Source: Steromphala cineraria (lineage: Eukaryota > Mollusca > Gastropoda > Trochida > Trochidae). Taken from it: a DNA stretch of 64,000 nucleotides. The notes beneath the pieces were generated by a model. It searched no databases. It was not told the origin of the DNA and saw only the letters and a list, made by a program, of their open reading frames with translations. Shown piece by piece: positions 39,620 to 49,045 of this stretch (its first letter is position 1; every line of letters starts with the position of its first letter). A program made the position numbers and the translations under genes. The stretch is from assembly GCA_916613615.1 (NCBI GenBank), contig OU744732.1, positions 52,491,727-52,555,726 of the forward strand, read 5' to 3'.

Positions 39620-40035
39620 AGGCCTCAGTATAGGAGTGAAACAGATAATATTGAGGCTAGGTTTTCTTAGACTGCAGATCCTCATGCAGGCAGACAAATA
39701 CACTTGCAAGCACTTCAGTATGACTGAAAATAACAATAAAGAAGGATAAAGGCAAGTTTATAGGTATTCAACTTCTTTAGGAGTGAAACGGATAATATTG
39801 ATAATTGAGGCTAGATTTACTTAGACTGGAGGATATAGGTTCTAATCTGATTAGGTACCCATAATAGTCTGCCTTCACACGTATAACGTTGGAGGGTCAT
39901 TGGTCGCAGAAAGGTTGGTTGACACAACCCTCTACTAGGCCTTGCTGGACTCAGTATAGGAGTGAAACGGATAATATTGAGGCTAGGTTTACTTAGACTG
40001 GAGGATATGGGTTCTAATCTGATTTGGTACCCTTA
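39620..40035. repeat. Degenerate ~150-175-bp tandem repeat, three copies
   Basis: 'taggagtgaaacggataata', 'ttgaggctaggtttacttag' and 'actggaggatatgggttcta' recur, with units beginning near 39625, 39777 and 39951. The last copy ends about 60 bp before the acceptor of the first RERE-like exon. Confidence 0.8.
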
Positions 40036-40096
40036 CATAACAGTGTTTACACTGCGTTTTTATCAATTTTACTGATGATGTTCCTGTTGGTTCCAG

Positions 40097-40193
40097 ACAC
40101 AGGCCGAGACTCCGCCCTCAAGGACCCACTGGTGCGTTCCCGCGAACTATTCATCTCCGATGCCTCCGACACCTACCCCGTGACTGCACTCCG
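40097..40193 (+). CDS. RERE: RERE/atrophin-like corepressor, exon encoding BAH domain (first visible exon)
   Basis: RERE-type proteins are nuclear corepressors that bind chromatin through BAH, ELM2 and SANT domains and recruit histone deacetylases. This 97-nt exon starts after 'tggttccag' and ends before GTGAGT; it begins with two bases of a split codon and ends with two. It reads TGRDSALKDPLVRSRELF followed by ISDASDTYPVTALR. The RELFISD...DTY...ALR signature matches the middle of the vertebrate RERE BAH domain. The codon phase joins exactly to the next exon, giving ALR|GKC. The preceding exon must end in phase 1. I could not find it, so the N-terminal part of the BAH domain is outside the window or unrecognised. 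Confidence 0.9.
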
Positions 40194-40611
40194 GTGAGTA
40201 TCCATAGTGATGGAACCATTCCAATATGGCGCCTTAGTGTACCAAGCATCAACTCTTTCTTGGAAGACTAACATATAGTCCCTGAGAAAACATTTTTTTA
40301 CTAAAATTTTAAGTTCAAATATACGATATTAAAATAAAAAGGAGCCCTGAACAATTCCTAAAGCTGAGGCATCTAGACTTGCCAACATTGTCTAGACTTA
40401 AGAAGGTTCGTTTAATTTTGGTTCCCTTTAGGGTCTGGATAACAGACTTCTTTCTTGGCAAAACCCTCAAATCTTAATTTGAATGTTTTTTGTCACAAGT
40501 GAGTTCTCAAAGTGAGTTTTTCAAGTGACATCCCCTAGCTCCTAATGTTAAACTGTTGACTGCTTTTGATAAGGAACCATTAATTCTCTTCCTCGCCTTA
40601 ATTTTACTTAC
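40194..40611. other. Intron sequence (RERE-like gene), part before tandem array
   Basis: Intronic sequence with no recognised repeat, leading into the splice-acceptor array. Confidence 0.6.
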
Positions 40612-42312
40612 TTTAACTCATGTAATAACCTCTCTGTTTTCCTGTAATAAGTGCGGTCCATTACTATCTTTTAGTATAAATGGTATGACATTGGCACTTA
40701 TGTAATATCCTCTCTGCATTCCAGTAGGAAGTGCACTGAGCTTCATTGCTATCTTTAGTAAAAACGGTATTTCAGTGGCACTCATTTAATATCCTTCTTT
40801 GTTAAGTCCAGTGGGAAGTGTGATGTGGTCCATTACAATCTTTAAGTAAAAACAGTATGACATTGGCACTCATATAATATCCTCTGCATTCCAGTGGATA
40901 GTGCACTGAGGTCAATTGCTATCTTTAGTAAAAACGGTATATCATTGGCACTCATTTAATATCCTTCTTTGTTTAGTCCAGTGGGAAGTTCACTGTGGTC
41001 CATTACAATCTTTAAGTAAAAACAGTATGACATTGGCACTCATATAATATCCTCTGCATTCCAGTGGATAGTGCACTGAGGTCAATTGCTATCTTTAGTA
41101 AAAACGGTATATCATTGGCACTCATTTAATATCCTTCTTTGTTTAGTCCAGTGGGAAGTTCACTGTGGTCCATTACAATCTTTTAGTAAAACAGTATGAC
41201 ATATATAAATTCATATGATATCTTCTGTATTCTAGTGGGAAGTGCACTGTAATCCATTACTATTTTTTTTAACGGTATGACACAGACACTCATGAATATC
41301 CTCTGTATTCAAGTGGCAAGTGGTCAATAACTATCTTTTTGTCCAAACAGTATGACATCGGCACTCATATAATATCTTCTCTGTATTCCAGTGGATAGTG
41401 CACTGTGGTCCTTTACAATCTGTTTTTTAAAAAAACGGTATGACACTGGCACTCATTTACTATCCTCTGTATGTGGGAAATGCACTGAGGTCTATTACTA
41501 TATCTTCTTTTTAAAAAAAAAAATGGTATGACACTTGCACACATGTAATATCCTCAGATTACAGTAGGAAGTACACTGGTCCATTACTATCTTTTTAAAA
41601 AAAAAAAAAAAAACGGTATGACACTTGCACTCATGTAATATCCTCAGATTTCAGTAGGAACAGGGTTCGTACAGGCCTGGAAAAAGCCTGGAATTTGGGC
41701 ACTTGGCCCTAAAAAGCCTTAAAAACGAAATTTAGCCTTAAAAAGCCTGGAAAATGCTACAAAAGCCTTAAAAAAGCCTTAAATTCACTATCAACCGTCT
41801 CAAAGATTTTATTAATTTTATTTATATGCATCTGATTCAAAATAATTTTAAAATTTACAACCAAACCTCTCCAAACCAAATTTGCCTGTGGTGAAAATAA
41901 GACCGCGTATATGACTTTTTGGGATTGCTCCATATTTCGTGGATTGCATGAAGAAAAGGATTAAGGGAGATTATGTCTGCTTGCTTGCATTATTGGCCTT
42001 AAATTTGTCAAAAAAAGTCTTAAAAAAGCCTTTAAAAAGCCTTAAATTTGGGTCTTGAAATTCTGTACGAACCCTGAGGAAGTACACTGGTCCATTACTA
42101 CCTTTTTTTTTTAAAATGCACACATGTAATATCCTCTGTATTCTAGTAGGAAGTGCACTGTAGTCCATTACTATCTTTTTGTAAAAACGGTATGACACTT
42201 GCACTCATGTAATATCCTCTCTATTTCAGTAGGAAGTGCAGTGTGGTCCATTACTATCTTTTTGTAAAAACGGTATGACACTGGCACACATGTAATATCC
42301 TCTCTATTTCAG
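40612..42312 (+). repeat. Tandem array of ~86-bp units carrying the intron's 3' splice site and exon start
   Basis: About 16 units of 80-90 bp. Each contains 'cactcatgtaatatcctct', 'tattccag', then 'tgggaagtgcactgtggtcc' plus 'attac', then 'tatctttttgtaaaaacggt'. The text after 'cag' matches, in the best copies with one mismatch, the first 25 nt of the exon beginning at 42313. The array ends exactly at the authentic acceptor. A 171-bp dimer is repeated nearly perfectly (about 40845-41015 and 41016-41186), indicating recent unequal exchange or slippage. Many units keep AG and could act as decoy acceptors; others have lost it. A 416-bp MITE interrupts the array at 41661-42076. Confidence 0.93.
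41661..42076 (+). mobile_element. 416-bp hAT-like MITE, copy 3 (TSD AGGAA)
   Basis: Identical in length to the copies at 37.9 and 39.0 kb and nearly identical in sequence, flanked by AGGAA at 41656-41660 and 42077-42081. It inserted into a unit of the splice-acceptor array, within that unit's exon-derived 'aggaagt', so the insertion is younger than the array. The minus ORF 41971-42204 is an artefact of this element and its flank. Confidence 0.95.
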
Positions 42313-42466
42313 TGGGAAGTGCACTGTGGTCCACTACCAGGACATCTACTCTGCCAAGGACTTTGATCCGAAACCAGATCACTTCTTCTACGTGCTCGGG
42401 TACAATCCCGAGACCAAGAGACTGGCGACGACACAGGGAGAGATCCGGGTGGGCTCGAGCCATCAG
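42313..42466 (+). CDS. RERE: RERE/atrophin-like corepressor, BAH C-terminus to ELM2 start exon
   Basis: 154 nt after 'ctctatttcag', ending before GTAATT; one base completes the previous codon, then 51 codons. It reads [32 protein letters not shown] and [23 protein letters not shown](V/I)LGYNPET(K/R)RL closes the BAH fold and TQGEIRVG(S/P)SHQ opens ELM2, both as in vertebrate RERE. The first 25 nt and the acceptor are repeated about 15 times upstream in the intron. The use of this last acceptor is inferred from phase and homology. Confidence 0.95.
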
Positions 42467-42687
42467 GTAATTAGCATTTATCAAAGACTCGGAGATTACC
42501 AACTATGTTAGAGGTCAGGATAGTGCAGTGGAAATTCAGGATTATTGTATTTTTCTATCAAATACCTTGAAAATATTGTATCTTGACATATATTGTATTG
42601 AATTGTATCATTCTTTAATATCGTGATGCATATCGTATCATAACATGTTTGTATTGTCTCAACTCTACCAAATTGTTTGGATCGCAG

Positions 42688-42821
42688 GCTCGCCTACCGG
42701 AGTACAAGCCAGATGTACTCCCACCCGAGATGCCCGAGTCCTGTGATAAGCACGAGGATCTCAAATGGCAGCCATTATGCGTCATGGACGGCGACCTCAT
42801 CATGTACCTGCGGGCTGCAAG
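42688..42821 (+). CDS. RERE: RERE/atrophin-like corepressor, ELM2 exon
   Basis: 134 nt after 'ggatcgcag', ending AAG|GTCAGT; phase 0 start, two bases carried over. It reads ARLPEYKPDVLPPEMPES, CDKHEDLKWQPLCVM and DGDLIMYLRAAR. The (Q)A(R/K)LP start, HE(D/E)L.W.P linker and D.DL(I/L)MYLRAARS motif are those of the ELM2 region that contacts class I histone deacetylases in this family. The only intervening sequence from the previous exon is a 221-bp intron. Overlapping ORFs in other frames here are shadows. Confidence 0.95.
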
Positions 42822-43349
42822 GTCAGTTGTCTCCCTTTGTTGTTTCTAGTTATCTCCCTTTGTTTGTGAAAGTAAGTTCACCTTGTGAAAGTTCAATCAT
42901 TGCCCAGATGTGTATATTTTTCAGTGCTCTTAGTTCCCTAGCATTTATTGAAGGCCTGAGTCCTATAGGAAACCATCCGTCTATTTCTTTCATATAAAAA
43001 GTAAACTGGATCATATAGCTCATAGCTAAAAAATAAAATGGATTAGACCCAGCACTTTTTAAGATACCCAGCGCATAATAGAGACTTTGTGCACATTTTC
43101 TCAACTACACGTGTCCCCTGGCTTTTATTAGAGGAAATAATGATGATCTGTAGTGTTAGATATGTACGTATGTAGATATATATGTGTGTAGATATCTTTG
43201 ATAAGATCTTACCATGCACTGAGTTTTTTCTGCTTATTTGAGTATCAATTTCAAAAATTGAACAGGGGGAAACCTCCATTTGATCTTACAAAGATCAATT
43301 TGTATTTATGGATTTAAATTTCTTTGTATTTCCTATTGTGAATTTAGGC
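42822..43349. other. Intron sequence (RERE-like gene)
   Basis: AT-rich intron with no repeat recognised before the TTAA-flanked MITE. Confidence 0.55.
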
Positions 43350-43353
43350 TTAA

Positions 43354-43713
43354 AGGGGCAGTAGCACGTTTTTTTGATAATTTTATATTTTAAAATTTTC
43401 ACTGATAATTGTACGTTAATGCTAAATGACGTATTACTTTGATAGTGTCATAAATCTCATTACACAAGCCAATCAGCCATAGTCAGAGGACAAAGTATGA
43501 AGATTCACGTAAAATCCATTGGCGGCCATTTTGTGTGAACACCTTTAATTCATTTTGGGTAAGAAAAAGATATCGCATGGTTGCACTTTACATTATATAT
43601 TTGAATTATTACTGCTCCATTTATTTTAAAGACATTGTCTTTAAATTGGAACCATTAATTTCCATTTTCCTGACATTACCATATATTCTCCCTAAAAACG
43701 TGCTACTGCCCCT
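43354..43713 (+). mobile_element. TTAA-flanked MITE (AGGGGCAGTAGCACG ends), copy 1
   Basis: Terminal inverted repeats AGGGGCAGTAGCACGTTTTT and 'cgtgctactgcccct', with TTAA on both sides (43350-43353, 43714-43717). The interior has 'cacaagccaatcagccatag' and 'tggcggccattttgtgtgaa', with no transposase. TTAA targets fit piggyBac- or Kolobok-type elements, but a TA target (Tc1/mariner) cannot be excluded because the TIR continues into AAA. Confidence 0.92.
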
Positions 43714-43970
43714 TTAATGTAAAGTCGTTTCTGCAACTGGTCCCTGGAAGTTAATTAATGCAGGACTCATAATATATAAATTATCATGTGTTGTTAGAAA
43801 CTGAAATGAATATTAACCCCTATCATCTATACTTTATTAAATTTCTTAGATAAAACTTTGTTATTTAAAATAGTCTAATGTAATAGAAATCAAAGGCGCT
43901 TGGCCTTTAGCCGAGTGCTTTAACTATAAAAGTTCTAAGCAAAGTTTCTTAGTGCAAATAATATGATGAC

Positions 43971-44020
43971 GCCCCTAATGGCTGAAATATTGCCCAAGCG
44001 GCATAAACAATAACTCATTA
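43971..44020 (+). repeat. Short conserved element, copy 4
   Basis: 'cccctaatggctgaaatatt', 'gcccaagcggcataaac', 'aataactcatt': a slightly degraded copy of the 55-bp element, intronic. Confidence 0.8.
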
Positions 44021-45256
44021 TATCTTAAATGTAAGATAATTGATTGAAACTAATTAACATTAAAAATTTATAGGATACATTCAAAAATAAAATCAAGGAT
44101 TAGTTAGAGTACCACCATTACAAAGGTATGATAGTTGGATATGTGGAGCCCTATGATCAAATAAACTTAGTATCCAGGTCACACCTGATAGATGTATGGA
44201 AGTTGTCAAAGGCTTTGCCACATTAATCTACCAAGATACTATTCACCGGACAAATAAACAGGTGTCTCCCCAATAAGCCTCTAAGAAGAGTTGTTTGCTT
44301 TAGATCAAAGCTTTCCCCCTTCATCTCCGAGTTGTTTATTCACAGGCTAATATATTAGTAACACTTCTTTATGTACAACAAGGACTTTAAAGAGCTATTT
44401 ATTTATGAGTTAATATATTACTAACAATACCTGTTGACAGGGAAATAGCTTTTAGCTACACTGCAGCACCACCTATATTACTTGAGGATAATGTTTCCCT
44501 TCAACTATGTACAGTAATGAGATAATGCTTTAGTCTCAAATGATTTATTGTGATTTTCTGGAAAATTCCTAACATCAAAAGTTACTTTGAAGTTTGAAAA
44601 ATAAAAAGTAAATGTTTTCTATCTTCAAAGTACCCATAAATATCCTGTATGGTGATTTTCATAAATAACAAATTCTTAAACTTATCTCCCTACATCTTAC
44701 AGGCAATTTTGTTTGTTTTGTTCCAAATGATTTGGGTTTGGTTTTGTTTGTTTGAGGACATTACATGGTTAAAATACATTTGATTGTTTTTTATTAATTT
44801 TTTTATATGTAATGGCCAATGGATATGTTTTTTTGTACTGACATTTTGCTATGTGTGTTTATGCATAAGAAGAATAAACCTAAATCATCCAGCCCTCGTT
44901 TGGTATATAATAAAGGAGATTTTTTTTTCAGAAAGACAAATATTTTAGATAACAGCCACTGACATATTGATATGATTTACATGTTTGATCGTTTCAAAAA
45001 GAAAATTAAAATTTGTGTTTTGTAAAACAAATACACCCTTGTCCTTTGATCAATGAACTGTTAAGACTAAAAATGTCAAGAGTCCAATTTGTCCCTCTTT
45101 TTTTCTTGATCTTGCTGTAAATGATCTCTTCAAATAGTTTCTGTCAAAATGTTATCCTATTAGTAATTCCTAACTTTACAGGGAACTATCCCTTTCCAAG
45201 TAAATTTAAGAACCATTTTACAATCCCTTGAACTCTGTCAATATTTGACATTTATT
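44021..45256. other. Intron sequence (RERE-like gene)
   Basis: AT-rich, no exon or multi-copy repeat recognised. Confidence 0.55.
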
Positions 45257-45260
45257 TTAA

Positions 45261-45573
45261 AGGGGCAGTAGCACGTTTTAGGGGTAATATAAGGTGATGT
45301 CAGAAAATGAAAATATATGGTTTCAATTGAAAAAGAATATATTTGAATTAAATGTAGCATTAATAAATCACATATAATGTAAAGTATGGCGATTCCTTTT
45401 TCTTACACAAAATGAATAAAAGGTGTTCGCACAAAAATGACAGTTAGTGGATATTATGTGTATCTTTTTTATTCATTCTCTGTCTATGGATGATTGGTTT
45501 GTGTAATGAGATTTTTTACGCTATCAAAATATACACTTTAGCATACACATAAAAAAAACGTGCTACTGCCCCG
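45261..45573 (-). mobile_element. TTAA-flanked MITE, copy 2
   Basis: Ends AGGGGCAGTAGCACGTTTTA and 'cgtgctactgccccg', TTAA at 45257-45260 and 45574-45577. The interior is in reverse orientation to copy 1 and about 45 bp shorter. Its right end lies about 60 bp before the acceptor of the next RERE-like exon, so it forms part of that intron's branch-point region. Confidence 0.9.
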
Positions 45574-45633
45574 TTAAGACCTTTAACTTTTATGCTACTG
45601 TTCATGATGCTGATTAATAATTCTCATTTGCAG

Positions 45634-45733
45634 GAGTATTGCAGCCTTCGCGGGTATGTGTGATGGCGGTTCCACTGAAGACGGTTGTCAGGCAGCCTCC
45701 ATGGACGAAACAACCATAAACGCCATGGACATT
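45634..45733 (+). CDS. RERE: RERE/atrophin-like corepressor, ELM2 exon ([12 protein letters not shown])
   Basis: 100 nt after 'tctcatttgcag', ending ATT|GTAAGT. The first base completes the arginine of LRAAR, then 33 codons: [33 protein letters not shown]. The block [17 protein letters not shown] is highly characteristic of RERE/atrophin and separates it from the related MTA proteins, which share the BAH-ELM2-SANT order. Both splice sites are strong, and phase continues at 0 into the next exon. The ORF that runs on to 45850 simply reads through the donor. Confidence 0.96.
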
Positions 45734-46190
45734 GTAAGTAACTTTCATTTATCTATATTCATATCTTTATTATTTATCTATTTCAATACAAAGGCTTTGT
45801 TTTTCGCTTTACCATCTTGTCTTTCGAGCGATAAGTTTTGCTTATCATGATTTGAGCCCCTGTGCCTTTTGTTAAACATCTTTGCTTGTAGTTTTACCTT
45901 TATACCAGCTACCCCTTCAAAGTGACATTAACAAACACGTAAAGAGAGATGGAACTCAGAAATTGAACTCTGTTACGGTAACAATTTGCGACAACATTGT
46001 ATTGTTCTCAATTAATCAAGGAGTTCACTCATTACATTTACTGAAATAATGGCTTATCCGTACACTGAGATAAATCTCTTAAATATAATGTAACACCTTT
46101 CAAACGAAGTGTGGTACGCTGAAGAAATTCCAAAACAAAGATAAATTGTTGGAAGGCTTATAAGTTTGCAACTGCTACAAGTTATGTATA

Positions 46191-46975
46191 CAGTCAGACC
46201 TCGATAATCCGAACGCTTCCGTTTTTCTTCAAAAACGTTCGGATAGTGAAGCGTTCGGACGACTGAAACGAACCTAACAAGTTGGAGTAACTCCCCTTTG
46301 AATCTACAGACAGACCAGATCGTATTTAGAATATGATATGGTTTATTTCATATACATTTGTACACATAACACCTGGGATTCATATATCAATAAAACAATA
46401 ATAGCACATAATAATTGCTGGATACATGCACACAACATGCCAAACATTCAAGTTACTCACTCAGGTTGAAGAACCTGCCAAGTACAGATTGGGTACTCAG
46501 TGGCTTGAAGACCAACGCATAGTGATCAAAGTTATTAAGTTCCTTTCGTCACCAACACACTCAAAGTATGTAATCATGGAGTCCATGTATGCTCTCATGC
46601 TATCACACAGTTTACTACAATCACAAACTCAAGAAACACAAAGTGAGATATTTCAATTTATTACAATCACAAACTATCGACACGCTCAACTCAAGTGTCA
46701 ATCCACTGTCATTGAAGTATACCAATCCGATCAGTGTGTTGATCACTTATCCGAATGCTTTTGATGAACGGCCGGATTAATGAAGCAGAAATAGTTGTAA
46801 TTAACTAATCTGTTACAGCTAATTGGCGTTCGGATTCGGAGACTGAATCAACGGATTAATGAATCAACATTTAGTTTACATGAGTTTATATAGAGATTCG
46901 TTTGGTTACAGCCTGCTACCGTTCGGATACAGCGAGATTCCGATTATTGGTAGACAGATTATCGAGATCTGACTG
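46191..46975. mobile_element. 785-bp pogo/Tc1-mariner-like non-autonomous element
   Basis: Left end CAGTCAGACCTCGATAATCC; right end (reverse complement) CAGTCAGATCTCGATAATCT. TA dinucleotides on both sides (46189-46190, 46976-46977). Subterminal 'gttcgga' repeats occur at both ends. CAGT...CTCGATAATCCGAAC is the style of pogo/Tigger elements. The 112-codon ORF inside (46426-46764) has no visible transposase or DNA-binding motif. Confidence 0.88.
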
Positions 46976-48500
46976 TATATATAATATATATATATCTATG
47001 CCTTGGAGGGGAATTGTACACTTGTATTGCATGCTAGTGCATATCTTAATGGAATCAGTAAAAATACTTATACTGTAGATGAGAGTCTTGATGAGTGACA
47101 ACCAATTCAAATACACCTTGAATTGAGTATGTCGCTAATTAACAAACATCACCAACATTTTTATCTCATTAGATACAGATATACAAACATGAATTTGAAA
47201 CATAGATCCAAAATCTGTTTCCATTTTTAGTATACATTGTATTATTTTCTATATCAACTTTTTAGTTGATTGATGAGTGACATGCTGAATTTCTTGCAAC
47301 TGTGAGCTTTGTAAGCAGTCTAAGCACTTATCAAGACAATAAGTTATAGAATTGCCATATCAAATCAATTTCCTCTGTCAAATATTTTTTAAACCTCCCT
47401 GTCTGAAAACTGATTTAGGAGTCTGTCTGGTAAACAGTCAATAGGTGAGCTTATAGAGAGTGTGGCATCTGTTGTATTTGCCTTTATGTCCGGAATTCCT
47501 TTGTTATTATGGATATTAAGGAAGAATTTTGTCAATAAAAGCCTTGTTATGTTTACGCAGTGACATATTAGATAGTTTGTTTGAGTTTACAAAAGGACAT
47601 ATGTATTTATTTGCCTCTATCAATGGCAGAGGTACCCGAGGTTTGTTTTCAAACCATGAACCAAAGCCCAGAGCTGCTGACAAGCTGCTTTGTTGTGTTT
47701 ATAAACAAGCAGGAGCCCCTATCCCAGGGCTGGAAAGTGAGAGTCTAACAGGAGTTATCTCCCTTCAGTACATCTTCATCAAGAAGGCTGACATGTTGCA
47801 GTAATTGACTGCCTGGGTGGTCATGCACACGTGCAGAGGTCACGAGAGGTCGTTGGGATCAGACTATGTCAGAAGAGAATCGGGGAATCCGAAATGAGAA
47901 TCCTGAGCAGAGTTATTCCCCTCCATCTTTCCTTGGCCTATCGGTCGGCCCTGTGGATGAAAACGTAGAGCAGTTTACATTGAGGAGTCCTGTTTAGATA
48001 GGAATCACTTGCTGCTTGTACTCAGCAGTATCAGAGTTTCCTAGTAGCTCCGGTTACTTCCTGCCATGCCAATAATGTCACGTCTGCTCGCCTCATACCA
48101 AGTTGCTGATGCCTTAAACCGATATTTTGTATAAATATTCTTTCCTAATATTTGGTGTTGTCAGAGAGGAAACAATTATGGAGCTATTGACCTCACCGGA
48201 TGAGATATTTTGTGACTCACCCCTCTTTGTTTACGAGTGCTTCTTCCCTACGTGAATGCATGTTTAGCACATCTTGATAGAGGGGTGAAACTTCCATGAA
48301 TATAAGGTCATGGAAATAATTCTATTCAGGAAGTTGTTATGATATTTGTTAGATCCTTTTCATCTCCTTTGCCAAATTTGGTATTTTATAAGTGAGCTTC
48401 AAGGACTTGCTGTAGGTCTATGACTCATTGGTTGAAGATTTATTTTTTCAATTTGTACATCATGATTTTAGGAACATTTGATTTTTTAAGTAGATGTTCA
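46976..48500. other. Intron sequence with a GC-richer island
   Basis: 47620-48130 is clearly more complex than the AT-rich surroundings ('caaaccatgaaccaaagccc', 'gcaggagcccctatcccagg', 'catgcacacgtgcagagg'). No frame fits RERE, and the 91-codon ORF (47529-47804) has no splice support in phase. A candidate intronic regulatory element; the rest is AT-rich. Confidence 0.4.
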
Positions 48501-48555
48501 CACCGCTAATGGCTGAAATATTGCCCAACTGGCGTAAAACAATAACTCACTCATT
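48501..48555 (+). repeat. Short conserved element, copy 5
   Basis: 'caccgctaatggctgaaata', 'ttgcccaactggcgtaaaac', 'aataactcactcatt'; intronic, plus orientation like the other four. Confidence 0.85.
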
Positions 48556-48946
48556 TTGAAGTAGATGTCAAAATAATTCTTATCAAAAACCAGTTTTGAT
48601 TTGTTGCTTTATTTTTTTCAGTAAATCAACCAAAGTGGTAAAAAACACTCCAACATCTCTGTTATCTATTCAGGATTAATGAACTAACTATTAGTTAGTC
48701 CACAGACTAACCCAAGTCGTCACCTTTACTCAATGCCAAAAAGTGACATCCCCTAGTTACATACACTTAAAGATAATTTCTGATTGACATTTAAGTTCAA
48801 CACTTCAACAGAACATAAGATGCAAATGATTAATACAAGGATGATATACCACAACTTTAATTGCCTACTCCAGGAGTGAAAACCCTGTGAATATTGTTAT
48901 TCTTTTTATTATCTTTTATCAAGATTTTTATCAATAATTTTTTCAG

Positions 48947-49045
48947 CTGCATGACAACAAATATGACACGGGCAAAGCGCTACAAGCTCTTGTACGAAGC
49001 CCAGCGCTACGAACTATTGAGAAGAAATGGACGGAGGATGATTCA
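48947..49045 (+). CDS. RERE: RERE/atrophin-like corepressor, ELM2 C-terminus / SANT start exon (last visible)
   Basis: 99 nt, exactly 33 codons, after 'aattttttcag' and before GTAAGT. It reads LHDNKYDTGKALQALVRS, PALRTIEKKWTEDDS. LH...YD(T/A)GKALQ.LV and IEK.WTED are the end of ELM2 and the first helix of SANT in RERE. The following exon should encode the rest of SANT (RERE: VK.FVKGLRQYGKNF) but was not found in the remaining 15 kb, so that intron extends beyond the window or the exon was missed. Confidence 0.95.

Noticed and set aside
1..40096. Upstream BAH-domain exons of the RERE-like gene
   Set aside because: I looked for segments encoding text like PGDCVYI or VKWYYR near splice sites and found none; the segment at 28884-28925 has good splice sites but no convincing match.
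46426..46764. 112-codon ORF as a transposase remnant
   Set aside because: It lies within the pogo-like element but shows no helix-turn-helix or DDE/D pattern that I can recognise.
47529..47804. 91-codon plus ORF inside the ELM2 intron
   Set aside because: No acceptor/donor pair in phase with the neighbouring exons, and the ELM2 sequence is continuous without it.
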